This document shows positions 46,324 to 57,440 of a DNA stretch of 64,000 nucleotides, piece after piece. The position numbers and the translations under genes are program-made. The notes beneath the pieces are model-generated. The model made no database searches, was not told where the DNA came from, and saw only the letters and a program-made list of their open reading frames with translations. Where the stretch lies: the NCBI GenBank assembly GCA_002900995.3, contig CM035305.1, positions 1,302,001-1,366,000 of the forward strand. The letters run 5' to 3'. This DNA is from Ganoderma boninense. Lineage: Eukaryota > Basidiomycota > Agaricomycetes > Polyporales > Polyporaceae. How positions within the stretch are numbered: position 1 is the stretch's first letter; each line of letters opens with the position of its first letter.

Positions 46324-46586
46324 ATGTGAACTCGTTGCAGCAGCCACATTATCATTCAATGATTACATCCTATGCCTCTAACACGCCAAGTGTCCGAGAC
46401 ACCGTCCAGCAAGCCATACATGATGTTCCTCATCGATATGTGAATGCGTGAGTCATAAAAATAAGAAAGAAACGGACCCCGGACAACTCGTGCCAAAACA
46501 GTGACGCACGAGATCACGACCAGCCAAATACAAAAAGTACAGTTCATACACCAAGAGAAAGGCTCATCGAAAAATGTCTACCGAGT

Positions 46587-47226
46587 CTAGAATATCATAA
46601 ATGCACCAAGCGTCATGCCCACAAAGGCTGTCACGAAACCGCCGAGCAACGGCCCAGGAAGCGAAAGCGCGCCGTTGCTGTGGCCTCGATTAGCACTCTT
46701 CTGAAACGCTGAACGGGGAAGACAATCCAAACACGTACAGTGCCTTTCCGGCATTTCCGGTCGCGACCGTGTAGAGCGTCCCGGCGATGGAGGTCGCGAC
46801 GCCCTCGCCGCTTGCGGCCAGGGTGAGGACATGACCGCCGTCGGCAGTCAAGAGGGTAAACTCGTGTCCTGCAGCAGCTGGAGGATGAGTAGGATCGGTC
46901 GGTCGGTCAGAGGGTTCTCGCTATTTGTTGAAAAGAGGCACGTACAGGTGACGATAGTCCCTACGTGCTCGATGCCGCTCAGAGCATCGCTCGCGACACT
47001 ACCGACTGTAGGATGATGCTTAGCGGAGCGCTCTGTCTGAGTGGGATGTACCTGCCTGCCGAGGTGAAATCGTCGATGACTGCGGCGCGAGCGGTCAGCA
47101 TCTGCATTCAATAGGAGGTAAAAATGGGCACTCACAGTTCCTCTGGACGACTGTGGCAGCACTCGCGCTGATGGCGAACACGACGAGGAAGCACAAGGCG
47201 ACAACAACAGGAGAGTTGGAGAACAT
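46587..47226 (-). CDS. Small secreted, possibly GPI-anchored protein
   Basis: Exons 47226-47136, 47005-46946, 46877-46739 and 46677-46587 sum to 126 residues. A clear signal peptide (MFSNSPVVVALCFLVVFAIS, then ASA) opens the protein. The middle has SVASDALSGIEHVGTIVT and GHEFTLLTADGGHVLTLAAS. The C-terminus is a hydrophobic segment (GGFVTAFVGMTLGAFMIF) running to the stop, as in GPI-signal or tail-anchored proteins. A further 24-nt exon (IDDFTSAV) could be included using a GC donor without changing frame. No family was recognised. Such proteins are common in fungal secretomes. Confidence 0.7.
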
Positions 47227-48335
47227 GGCGAAAGAAAACAGAGAAAGAATAGAGAGAGAATTCGAAGGTGGTGCTTGCTGAGCGATGTAGAGCGATGCAT
47301 TTATATATGCGTTTGTCTCCGGCAGTACCTAAAGTAGAGTTAAGGCTGGGAACAGCATGAACAAAGCAAAATCACACGTACACGCTGAGGACGTCTCACA
47401 AGCCACACCATCATCGCGAGCGGTATAGGGTATTACAGCCCCGCAGGATACCCGTATCGCTGAAACACAGCTAAGTCTGGATGAAAGACGCATTTGCCAG
47501 GGATTGTGGAAATTCGGCCCCCTCTTGGACCACATGTTGCAGCTTCGAGACCGCGCTCATGCCCTCACCATACTACTGCCATCCGTTCACGAGATGTGAT
47601 GAGGTCGCTGGGAGCGGTGGGCGGGTGCCCACAATCCTACCGCCCTGTTACCGCCCATGCCTGATTCCAGTACATCGCCCTGCGTCGTCCGCCGATTCAC
47701 ACCGGACAAAGTTCTCACCTAAACCACAAAGGCGCTTTGGCGACGTGCTATTCGGACGCGCCGACAGCCGCGCCGCTACGAGATATCTTGTGGGTCCTAG
47801 TGTATCAAGCTGCCGACCGCGGCCACACTAGTGGTGGTGGTGGTGGTGGTGGTGAACTCAATCAGGTGCGGCCGTCGGTACATTCTAGTGCAAGTATTTG
47901 GCGAGGTGGAGTACTTCTAGCCTAGGGCTGAAGCTGTGCATGTATGCCAAGGATGGACTCTCGCGCAGCCACGGTTGCCGCGCTGCTCGGTCTTTGATGC
48001 CTGAGCGGGCACTCGGACTCGGGGCCTTGGTCGTGACACGTAACAGAGTCAAGGGACTCACCATACCTGCGAAGTGATGGGGGTGGCCGTACGAAGGGCA
48101 AGCCTTCTCATTGCCAATGCATGCGTTCACTGCATTCGGTCGTGGTAAACTCCCTGCAGTCGAGAGAGGTGAGGCGAGACGAAACAGTTTGATGACAGCA
48201 TATAACATACATGGGACAACAACTGTGGACACCAAGAAAGCTAGCGGACAACAATACAGACTGCAGGTCCATCGTCCACACCTAACTTACGCAAACACAC
48301 AGCGAGCAAATACAGGAGACAGACGAGACGAGAGG
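47227..48335. other. Gene-poor interval
   Basis: It carries the promoter of the secreted-protein gene and the 3' region of the Zn2Cys6 gene. Apart from a GTG microsatellite, nothing was identified. Confidence 0.5.
47831..47854. repeat. (GTG)8 microsatellite
   Basis: Eight perfect GTG units in non-coding DNA. Confidence 0.95.
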
Positions 48336-49162
48336 TCAGACGATGGCCTCGCCGATGGAGAAGTGGACTTGGTCGCCCTCTGCGAGGGTTAGGCGGACGG
48401 GGAGACGGGGGTCGATGCGGACGGGGGCGCTGGAGCCGACGAAGAAGTCGCCGCGGGTGAAGTTGCGGGTAATGGCGGCGGCCTCTTCTTCGGTGAGGGG
48501 GCGTGGTCGCTTGGCGGGGCGGAAGGTGGAGGTGGAGGCGCCTGGGTTTGGGGTGGCGGCGAAGGTGGAATTGTAGTCGTAGTAGTGGGGGTGGTGAGGC
48601 CCTGCATGGGGGGCGGGTATGCGATGGCGGCGGCAAAGGGGGGCACTTGGGCTGGCGCGGGCATCAGGGGGCTGTGGGGGGCAGGGAGAGGGGTGAGAGA
48701 CTCACGAGGTTGTGTCTGAGGCTGGTGGCTGTCGGCGTCTGGGTCGGGATAGGCGCAGGAGGCCCCCATCCCGCGCTTGAGGCAGCTCTGGGGGAGGAGT
48801 GAGCACGGGCGAGGGGGCGGTGGTGCGCGGGGCGGGGACGGACCTGGCAGGGGAGGACTTCGCTGCACCTGGTCTTGCCGGCGTGGCAGGCGGTGCAGGC
48901 CCTTCGAACGGAGGGCGCCTTGGCTGGAGCGGAGGAGGTCAGGACGGGCAACGGCGGGGCATGCGCGGGGAGCATGGACGGCACACGCACGCTTGCGGCT
49001 CCCGTCGGCGGGCGGGGCGGAGGACCCGCCGGAGCCTGGCTGCTGGGGCTGCCCGCCGAGGTCTGAGGCGAGCTGCTGGTTGTGCTGCTGCAGTTGTTGA
49101 GTGTCGATCGACGGAGGAGCCCCGTCCTGGGCCGGGGTGGAGGCCTCTGAGAGGGCCGACAT
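48336..49162 (-). CDS. Zn(II)2Cys6 binuclear-cluster transcription factor, small
   Basis: Exons 49162-48991, 48923-48844, 48787-48706 and 48601-48336 sum to 199 residues. The cluster reads RRACTACHAGKTRCSEVLPC, then QSCLKRGMGASCAY: six cysteines spaced 2-6-5-2-8, as in Gal4-type DNA-binding domains, with an intron between the fourth and fifth. The N-terminus is Gln/Ser/Pro-rich. The C-terminus is compact and charged (PRPLTEEEAAAITRNFTRGD, then VGSSAPVRIDPRLPVRLTLA and GDQVHFSIGEAIV). It lacks the large fungal middle-homology domain. The last intron must be removed to reach the C-terminal frame. Target genes are unknown. Confidence 0.82.
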
Positions 49163-49367
49163 GGGGGGTGATGGGCGGTGTTTCGGACCCTACGGTCATT
49201 ATCTCCCGCTTTTCTCCCTTTTTCCCCTCCACGTGCATGCCCTCCCCCGCCTGCCTTCTCCGGTCCTCCGGGTTCCCCGGGCTCCGTCCGGGTGCTGCCG
49301 GTGTCACCGGCGTGTCATCGCGTGAGCAAGAGCGGACCGGCAACCCGGCACTTGGACTCGGACCATC
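49163..49367. promoter_or_regulatory. Bidirectional promoter between the Zn2Cys6 and bHLH genes
   Basis: 205 bp separate the two divergent start codons. The sequence is strongly pyrimidine-rich on the plus strand, with no clear TATA box. Confidence 0.55.
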
Positions 49368-50201
49368 ATGTCTCACTCTGCCCCGCGTCCTCTCTCGCCC
49401 CCGGTCCACTCGCCCATCCTCCCTCCCGTCCCCTTCGACGACTTCCACTTCTTCAACCCCGGCTTCCACGCCGCCAATGCTCCCCCGCCCCCGCCTCTCC
49501 CCCCATCCAATGAGCTTTTCTCCGCCTCAGAAACCACAGATCTCTTCGGCTTCCTCGAAAACTTCGACTGGGACTTCAATGTCGACGCTTTTCCACAGCT
49601 GCCCGACGTACCTCACTCAGATCCTCTATATCACAACCCCCTTCAGGAGACCGCGCCTCCAGGCATAGATCAGCTCCCCCCCTCATCCAACCTTTTCGCC
49701 TCTCAGCCAGATCCTCATCCCCAACCCCAACAGCACTTCCCTCAATTGCAGGCCCACAGACCACATCCACCCCCGCACCAGCCTCAATTCACCCAGAATG
49801 CCGAACCAAACCCTCCCATGCGCTCCCGAAGTCGTTCTGCATCCACTTCTTCCTCTCCTTCCCGCGGCACCCCCTCGGCGTCTGTTGGCCCCCGTGTCAA
49901 GCCCCTTCTGTCCACTCCTCAAAAGAGGCTAAACCACATTATGTCCGAGCAGAAGCGCCGTAATGCCATCCGTGATGGCTATCTGCAGTTGACGACTCTC
50001 CTTGCACCCGCCGGAGCACCACCAGGGTCTGGCATGCCAACCCGGGGGCGTCCCAAGGGCAGCGGTAGTCGCGGCCGAGGAACCAAGGGAAAGAGCGGGA
50101 TCCTCTTCCGTGCGAGAGCGTACATCCAATGGCTCGAAGAAGGCAGAGATGCGCTCATCGAAGAGGTCACGCGAATGGAGGCAGCAGCAGGCATTCGATA
50201 A
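49368..50201 (+). CDS. bHLH transcription factor
   Basis: A single exon of 277 residues. The first 165 are Pro/Phe-rich with acidic patches (ELFSASETTDLFGFLENFDW), a likely activation region, followed by a Ser/Arg-rich linker. The bHLH runs from KRLNHIMSEQKRRNAIRDGY (basic region, with the H, E and R of E-box binders) through a long Gly/Arg-rich loop (about 50030-50095) to helix 2, KSGILFRARAYIQWLEEGRD. The unusually long loop resembles fungal SREBP- and Ino-like factors, but no membrane helix follows, so it is not an SREBP. It ends AAAGIR with TAA. Targets are unknown. Confidence 0.85.
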   Translation: MSHSAPRPLSPPVHSPILPPVPFDDFHFFNPGFHAANAPPPPPLPPSNELFSASETTDLFGFLENFDWDFNVDAFPQLPDVPHSDPLYHNPLQETAPPGIDQLPPSSNLFASQPDPHPQPQQHFPQLQAHRPHPPPHQPQFTQNAEPNPPMRSRSRSASTSSSPSRGTPSASVGPRVKPLLSTPQKRLNHIMSEQKRRNAIRDGYLQLTTLLAPAGAPPGSGMPTRGRPKGSGSRGRGTKGKSGILFRARAYIQWLEEGRDALIEEVTRMEAAAGIR

Positions 50202-52920
50202 CAGGTGCGTCTCATCTTGTCTTTCCCGTTTATCCGAAGGGCCTAAGTATGCACCACCTTCTTGCTCGTACCAGGAACCTTTTTGGTTTTCTTGGCGTCA
50301 TGCCTTATCTGTATGTCGCCGTCATGTCGGTAAGTGAGCCCAGTGTTTCTCGAAAAACGCTGCTGATGGATCGTCGTTCGGCAACTAATGTCCGGTTCAT
50401 ACGGCTTGCGCCGACGGCTTCGTGGACCCCTCAGTCGCCCCCAGCGCCCTCCGCGTCCCGCTGCCCATACCCGCCGATATTTCGATCCCCCGACTAACGG
50501 ACTTGCAGCGCAACGCGCACGCTCACGAGACGTCCACGATCAGTAGTCACTGTATTCCATACACGACCAACAACGCGTCTATCCTCGAAGTCTCAGGTCC
50601 CCGGCTCCCGCATTATCACGGACGTGATCACATACACACCCCGACTCCTTTTCGTCAGTCGTGTGCGCCCATCATCTGACGCCTGTAATATAGATATCTC
50701 ATCTCGCATTCATTCCGCGCAGCCGGCGCGACGCCCGTCCCGTCTGGCCCGCTCTCATACGCGACGCACCGTCCAGCACGACACTCGCACCCAGCACATC
50801 GTCGGATTGCCGGCATGTCCGCTCCCCGATCCACCGACAGGGCCACGAAGTCACGAGCCTCGAAGATGGAGGGCCGCCACTGCGAGCGGGCTCTGCGTGT
50901 GCCTACAGTACCGAGCCTCACCAGTTCTAAGTCCTGAGTCCTGCAGCTGATCGCACGTATATGTCTTCATGAGCGGTCAACAGGCGTGATGAAACCCGGA
51001 GGATGAGCCCGGGTGCCTCTCGATCCGTCTTGGCCGGATGGGCATGACCAAGTCGCGGGCGATTGAACGAAGATGTGCTCACCACCCTCGTCCCCATCGT
51101 ACCGGGGGAGGTAGGGCGACACTCTGAAAAGATCGGGGACAGTAGACTTGGTCGAAGGTAACGGTCAGATTCCACGCGTGTGTCGAGGGGGTGGTTTAGA
51201 CGGGTCTATGAGGTGAGGATTTCATGAGTACTAGTGCGTCTCGTCCATCTCGTGTTAGATCGGTCATATTTGCCGTGACGACGCTCGAATGAATATCCTG
51301 CAGCAGCCTCGAGACGATGCGGAGGCATGATTGAATAAGACCATAGATCGTCCCTTAAACCATTTGCCTTGTGATCTTGTACGACATCCAGCGCGCAAGA
51401 AAGGGTCCCTCCGAGACCTGCCGGGCATTGCAGGGTCGACTACCATGACGCGCTAGTGCATGGTCTACCTCCTTCCTCGCAGATATAGACATGGGACAGG
51501 GCGGAATAGATTGCAAGGATGTCTCGACTCTGGACGACAATCGCCATCGGTACGTGATCATTGCGCTGCCCTTCAAACAAGCTCTATTGACGATGACACT
51601 ACGACTTTGACCTCAGGCTGCGCCCGTTCTGGGAAACCGCCTTGCCGAGCTCGAACTCGACACCGCGGCCGTCGGTACCTCCTTATGTACGATATTACGG
51701 CGATGGGGCCTTCGCACCCGAGCCGATCCGTCCTTCTGTGCCGTCTCCGACCGCACATGCGACTCAGCGCCCGCCCCTCAAGTCGCCGAGATGAGAGTGA
51801 CGGCATGGTTGCGTCCGAACGCCACAACGCGCAGAGAAGCCCGCAGGAGACAGATGGAGACGAGAAGGAAGCGCACTACTCGGGGCCCAAGGCCCACATG
51901 CAATGCTGCATGCACGGTAGAGGCTCGATGCGCTGCGTATGACGGCGGCGGCGGCGGCGGCGCAGCGGCAGCACGACAGCACGACAGCACGACAGCACGC
52001 GACGTTGTGGGCGATGGGTGGCCGCATGCGGATGATCATCGCGCTGCGCCGCTGACAGTTGTTAGGCCAGGGCCTCAGGCTGGGGGGGCTGGTGCATACC
52101 AGGGCCCCGGAGCGCCGCGCGCCAGGGCCCGCCAGCTATACGGCGCAGGAGCTGGAGGAGGCGCAGGCGCAAACGCCGCCGTGTGCACATGCCCGCGGGA
52201 CGAGAGAGACTCGGACTCTGACTGCGATGGAAGGCTGATGGAGGTGGCCCGGGTGCTCGCACCGTGGCCACCGCAGCGCCGATTGCGCTGAGGCTGGGCA
52301 GCAACGGGGAAGCCCGGGTGGGGTTGGGAGGGTTTGCGTGCCGTGTGCGGGCGAATGGGCTCGGAGTCTCGGACGCCGCCGGTAGTTACGTGTGGCGGCC
52401 GTTGGCAGGGACCCGAGCTCCCTCCTAAAGCCCGCATTGCGTCAAAGGATGTACTGGCACACATGTGTGTGTCGGTCTACGAGTGCATGATCGGACAGTA
52501 CGATTTGTCGTGATGTGTGCGAGAACCGCGGCGGCCGCCTGGACCTGGAGAAGCAACGTTTGTGGGTAAGCCATAGCTCGAATAACCCGAGATCAATTCA
52601 GCAGTGCGTGCATAGAACGGGACGCTCGCTTTGAGAGGGTCACTGCGGTGTCGACTTCTTGCGCGCGTTGCGTTGTGCGGGGGTTGGTTGATGGATGCTG
52701 GCGTGCCTGAGCGGGGAGGACGCTCGCGGCGTTGCGTCTCGGCCGGGGTCTGCCTGTGCGGGGTCTGCGCGCGACGACAGTGGCATGTACCAGTTTACTG
52801 TGTTTCTACTGTATGCCGGGTAAGCAAAGAACCGCTTTACCTTTACGAGCGAATTGCGGGATTCGCGTTCGGGCAGATTAAGGTGGTTGCTGGGCGGCGC
52901 GTAGGTCCCTGAGGTGATGG
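50202..52920. other. 2.7 kb gene-poor interval
   Basis: A possible 3' UTR intron of the bHLH gene starts at about 50206 (ACAG then GTGCGT). The open frames further on, including 51791-52291, are Arg/Ala/Gly-rich by composition and show no domain. Simple repeats lie at 51943-51998. Confidence 0.5.
51943..51998. repeat. (GGC)n followed by an AGCACGAC tandem repeat
   Basis: About six GGC units, then three perfect copies of the 8-mer AGCACGAC plus a partial copy. Confidence 0.9.
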
Positions 52921-54993
52921 TCAGGACGGAGGCGAGGAAGGGGATTGTGGGACAGAAACGACAAGGGCGGCCATATACTCACGGTTGGGACCGACGGCTT
53001 CGCACAGATGGTGAAAGCCTGCCACGGCACCCTGGACATAGCAAGGCATATGACCAAAGTCGGATCTTGAAGCGGTCATAAGCATGTTGCGTTCGAGGTA
53101 GTGTGGTGGAGCTGGGTTGTTCACCAGCAGTCCACGACACCATCCGTTCAATGGTCTCATGGCATCGGTGGTCTCCGTGCGAGTCTACAGTGGATGTGTT
53201 GTCAGAGGATGCCATTCACGACATTGTCACTCACCGCTGAAGTTGAATGTCAAAAAGCTTGTGACCATCTCCGAGGGTAAATGGAGACAATTGCGCCTGT
53301 CCGTCGTGAGACGCCGTGAGAGAGAGAAGGAGTGGAAATGGTATAGTCGTGCGGTCAAGACGTTCGCCCCTGGCCATAACAACATATCTCCCGTCATCTC
53401 GTCCTCTTCATCTCTGCGCTTGCTTAACTGGCGAAGACAAGGTATTCAGTACATCTGCCATGCAGAAGCTCCGTTGCCGGACTGTTTTTCGGTACACGAT
53501 GGTCTCCGGCGGCGGTGGCGCATTAGAAGTCTGCATTATGGATAAGAGCATACTGACGCGAAGTTACGCCTATGTATAGGAAGTTTCGTCAGTTGACGAT
53601 TTCCAGCCACAAACATGAATCTCCCACCCGGTTACCTTGATTTCCACGCTACCACTCAATCGGAGCACTCTCGTCTTCCGCGCTTCCCAATGCCTGGCTC
53701 CCATGCCCTGGATATTCACCGCAATCTGCAATGTCTCTCCATCGACTGCGGATGCGTCGGAAGAGAGATATGTGCCGTGCCCGCAGCCCCTATTGGGCCG
53801 CTTCTACTGCTCTCGCCCATGTGAATTTCTTCGGATGCCTCAATTGGAACCGCTTGCAGCCCTTCTCGAGACGCACCCACATGTCTGGTATGCCGGTTGC
53901 TGGAAAACTCGTCACATAAGAGCGGCGGGGCTGCGGGGGAAGACAAGGTCTGCCGGTATTTGGTGAGAAACGGCATGCATCGACGGAGGGTGAAGCGCGG
54001 GTGGGGCCCACGACCGTCGAGTGGCTGCCGCACTTGCATTGAAGTACGGGAGAAGTTGCCGTGTATAGCACCTTGCATATAACGAGCGGGCGAATAGGCA
54101 TCACGCCGACATTTGTGCCTGAGGGGTAGGAAATCAGGTCGCCATTTGGAGCATACAGGGAAGAAGAACGGTTGTTCGAAGGAGTGGACGTAGATTGTGG
54201 CTGGTTTGTTCCGATAGGCTCGCAGTAGGTGACATCCGTAAAATGCGTGGATGAGCTATAGTTAAGTTACTGTCGTCAGTATGATCAAAGAGATCCCGAC
54301 GACGTACCTACTTAGCTGCTGGACCGGAATCAGACAGGAGGATCACGCGATCGATCTTGCCGACGCCGACACCCGATACCTAGGCACATAAGCCAAGACT
54401 CTCGAAGATCCGTGCGCGAGGCAATTACGAAAACTCTACCTGAAGATGGGTGAATATGGCGAATGCCAAGAGAACCAGAGAGGTGATACGCACAGGTGAC
54501 TGCGGCTAGTGCGGGAAAGCAGGTACGACGGAGGTTGGTAGCCGTGTGAGTAGTCGGCAGCATCTCACGGACGAAGCTGTCACCGAAGATGGGGGGGACT
54601 GTAACAGAGAGTGGTGGTTTGGGCAAGGTGCATTCATACCAGGTACATTGAATAATCATGGTGGCCTCCATCTGTACAGCGTTTCACGCATGATGACAGG
54701 CGCGCCGTTGTCGACAGGTGTCCACGAAGAGGGCTTATGCGTCATCGCCCAGTCGCTGTGCTCTGCCGCATATAGTGATGCGGCTTGACTTCACGATAGC
54801 ACTTTGAAGAAAAGGTCTGATAAATCACCACTGCGCAGGAATATTCACTTAGCGGAACACGCACGTAGTTGAAATCTGTGTCTTGAGAATTGCGTAAGTG
54901 GAATGAATCGGTGAGTTGAACATCCGTACCGATTGGTTCAAGAGGAAGCACAGCAAAGGTCGCTCTCTCCACCGAGAAAAGCTTGCGCCCCAT
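52921..54993 (-). CDS. Unrecognised multi-exon gene, possible membrane or secreted protein
   Basis: Several minus-strand exons join in frame: 54379-54312 (SGVGVGKIDRVILLSDSGPA), 54255-53877 (SSTHFTDVTYCEPIGTNQPQ ... SFPATGIPDMW), 53802-53636 (KRPNRGCGHGTYLSSDASAV ... ARHWEARKTRVLRLSGSVEI) and 53530-53453 (TSNAPPPPETIVYRKTVRQR). Upstream is a hydrophobic segment (VRITSLVLLAFAIFTHLQ, about 54490-54437) and a likely first exon at 54993 (MGRKLFSVERATF). Downstream pieces reach about 52950 (MLMTASRSDFGHMPCYVQGA). All splice sites used are GT-AG. The N-terminal and C-terminal joins are unsolved, and no family is recognised. Confidence 0.45.
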
Positions 54994-55179
54994 CGCCTAG
55001 CTAGCAATACTACGACTTGATCTTGGGTTAACAGGGCGGCCTTCAGATAGCCTTGAGTGTGGATGTTGTAAGGAGGTGGTCGTCAATGGCGATGTCGATG
55101 TCGCTGCAACATCTCGCGTCAATAAGCGCCAGCCTGCCACGTGAGCTGCAGGTTTCGTTTTTGGCAAGCGACCCAGGCT

Positions 55180-57440
55180 CCTTCCCACCACCACTCTTCG
55201 GTTGAGAGGCAATTCCAGGAGCGGGGGTCGAGGTGGATTCCGAGAGGCGAGTCGCGACCTTGATCAATAAGCGCCAGCAATGTGGAGTCACGTGTATTCG
55301 TAGAGTTGGCCTTCAACCTCAGAGGGCGGTAGGTTCGGAACAAGCCGCCTTCTCCGAACGAATTTTCGTGCTCCGCACGACCTTCGGTAGAAGGGGCTTG
55401 CTTCAAAGTACCAGAATCGGTGAGGACGTTCGCGACCTTCCCCCTCCTCCAAATTTCCTCCGTTTACCTTGAAACTCCGGAATATAAGACTTTCTATGCT
55501 AGAATAGAGTTTGGCCAAAATCGAGACTTGCGCGCCAGCTAGACGCTGTTCACTGGAGCGTTGAACCAAGCCTAAATCGCCCTGTATTTCACCCAGGTAG
55601 AATAAATCGAGAAGATAATCGAAACTGCCCCTCCCTCATAAAGAACTGCATGAAGTGGTGTATGTATGCTGTAATATGTACCATGCTGATTTATAGAGAC
55701 ATAAGCAATCTCCTGAACAATTGGCAACCTCCGCTGTGGTTGGAGAATCTGGAAGCGCCCGTAAGGCGACGTGCGCGCGCGATCGCGCGAGGCAACGCGG
55801 CGTCGCTCGCGTGCCGGAAATGCTCTGCGCGCGACCCGGCGCTATTTACTCTGTTCTCCGAATATATTGCTTCGAGTTCAATAACTGGTAGCTCTTGCAT
55901 CACAAATACTTACCTATTGGTATGCCTGGTTTTTATTTGGATGTTAACGTCTCTGCTTTCTGCCGCCAGATACATGGCTGGGACTACATCCCTTCTGCCC
56001 GAGAGAACAAGGGTGAATGTGTCACACACCGTCACTCATTGTTATTGTCTGGTCACGAAGGACCTGCTCGCCCACTCACCACTCGAAGTAAGTAGTAGCC
56101 GGCCATGGTTGAGTATACAAAGGTGCTGGGCCTTCTATATTGCCAAATATGCGCCAAATGGCAAAAATTTGGATTCCCCTTCTCCCTACATGCTGCTTGC
56201 CACATCTCCAACCCCGATGGCCGTGACGCAAACCCGACGCTCCATAACTTGGTAAATTGTCATGCAGCAAATAAACAAAAAATCGTGCGTACTCTATACC
56301 ATATTATCTACAAGTTATACACCAAATGCTAAACGATTGGAGTGGAAGTGGAAGAACGCGAGGGACCGCAACGTCCTGCCTGTTTAGCGTACTTTGGAAC
56401 AAGCCCCTTCTGGCGAAGGTGCGCTGCGAAGCAAGCGCCGGAGCAAGGGGCTTGCTCCGAACCTAAGAGGGCGGCTGGCATCAAACATATACAAATAGCC
56501 GGAGCACGGGAAATAAGCGCTGAGAACTGTCCCCATTTGGTAGCTTCGGGTCCCGTCGGCTAACAGCATTTTTGCTCAGGATATTGAGATTCTACTGAAC
56601 GCGCCTCGCGTAGATAACTTCCAATACACTCGTTGTCTTCAAATTTTTGGACTTCGTGAACGGCTTTCTGCTTCTCGGACCGTCTCGATGGACGAAGACC
56701 GCTCAAGCTACTTGTGCAAAGTTTTCGTCGGAGCTGACCTTCGTCGCGGTCCTCATACTAGTAGTTCAATCGCTTTCTGCGAGCATCCAGCCTCAGGCAC
56801 CTCAGTCTCCACTTGTCTGTGAACCCATGGACAGGATCAAGCGTTAAATAACTGCAATTCAGAGCCCCCAAGGTTAGCACTGAGTTGGCGTCATGCATGC
56901 CATCCCGGACCAAGTGCGCAACTCGGACAAGGACATACCGTGGTCTTCCCTAGTACTCAAAAGGCTACCCCGGCGATCCCTACATTCTGCAACTCGGCTG
57001 TGTGCCACCTTAGACTGCCAGACACACGGCACACAGGCGAGGTCCGAGAAGCTCTTCTGTCTTCTCTGTCATATCACGGAGGGATGGAACTTCAGGGCGC
57101 TCTGCCTGCACGCTGGCAGTGGATGTCTTACCCACCCAACGCGCATACACGAGGCCAGAGCGCCTGGAACCATTTTTCAAAATGCTGTTAGCCGACGGGA
57201 CCCAAAGCGACCAAACGGGGACGGTTCTCAGCGCCTATTCGCCGTGCTCCGGCTGTTTGTATATGTTTGATGCCAGCCGCCCTCTCGAGTTGAGGGCAAC
57301 TTCATCTCTTCACGTGACTAAACATAACTGGCGCTTAACATGGTGTAACCTGAGTCCCGCTTCTCGGATTCCACCTCGACCCCCGCTCCTGGATATCGGC
57401 CCTCAACGAGAGAGTGGTGGTGGGAAGGAGCCTGCAAGCG
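55180..57440. mobile_element. Element with long, imperfect inverted repeats (non-autonomous transposon-like)
   Basis: The left arm (about 55180-55440) reads, in reverse complement, like the right arm (about 57165-57440). Shared blocks include TCCACCTCGACCCCCGCTCC, GAGTGGTGGTGGGAAGGAGC and CTGGCGCTTA. A third copy of the inner part lies at about 56340-56580, inverted relative to the right arm (shared: ATGCTGTTAGCCGACGGGAC, TTTGTATATGTTTGATGCCA). No transposase was found, and the DNA between is AT-richer than nearby genes. It looks like a decayed foldback or MITE-type DNA element. Exact ends and target duplication could not be fixed by eye. Confidence 0.6.

Noticed and set aside
48664..48705. 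Short 34-nt intron (gtgagt to cacag) in the Zn2Cys6 gene
   Set aside because: Its removal creates an immediate stop. The longer intron ending at 48602 gives the exact frame and a balanced C-terminus.
48503..49668. Long plus-strand Gly/Arg/Ala-rich open frames
   Set aside because: They are antisense to the Zn2Cys6 gene and overlap its promoter. Their composition reflects GC-rich codons on the other strand.
51791..52291. 166-codon plus-strand open frame
   Set aside because: It spans the GGC and AGCACGAC repeats and is made of low-complexity residues. No conserved motif is present.
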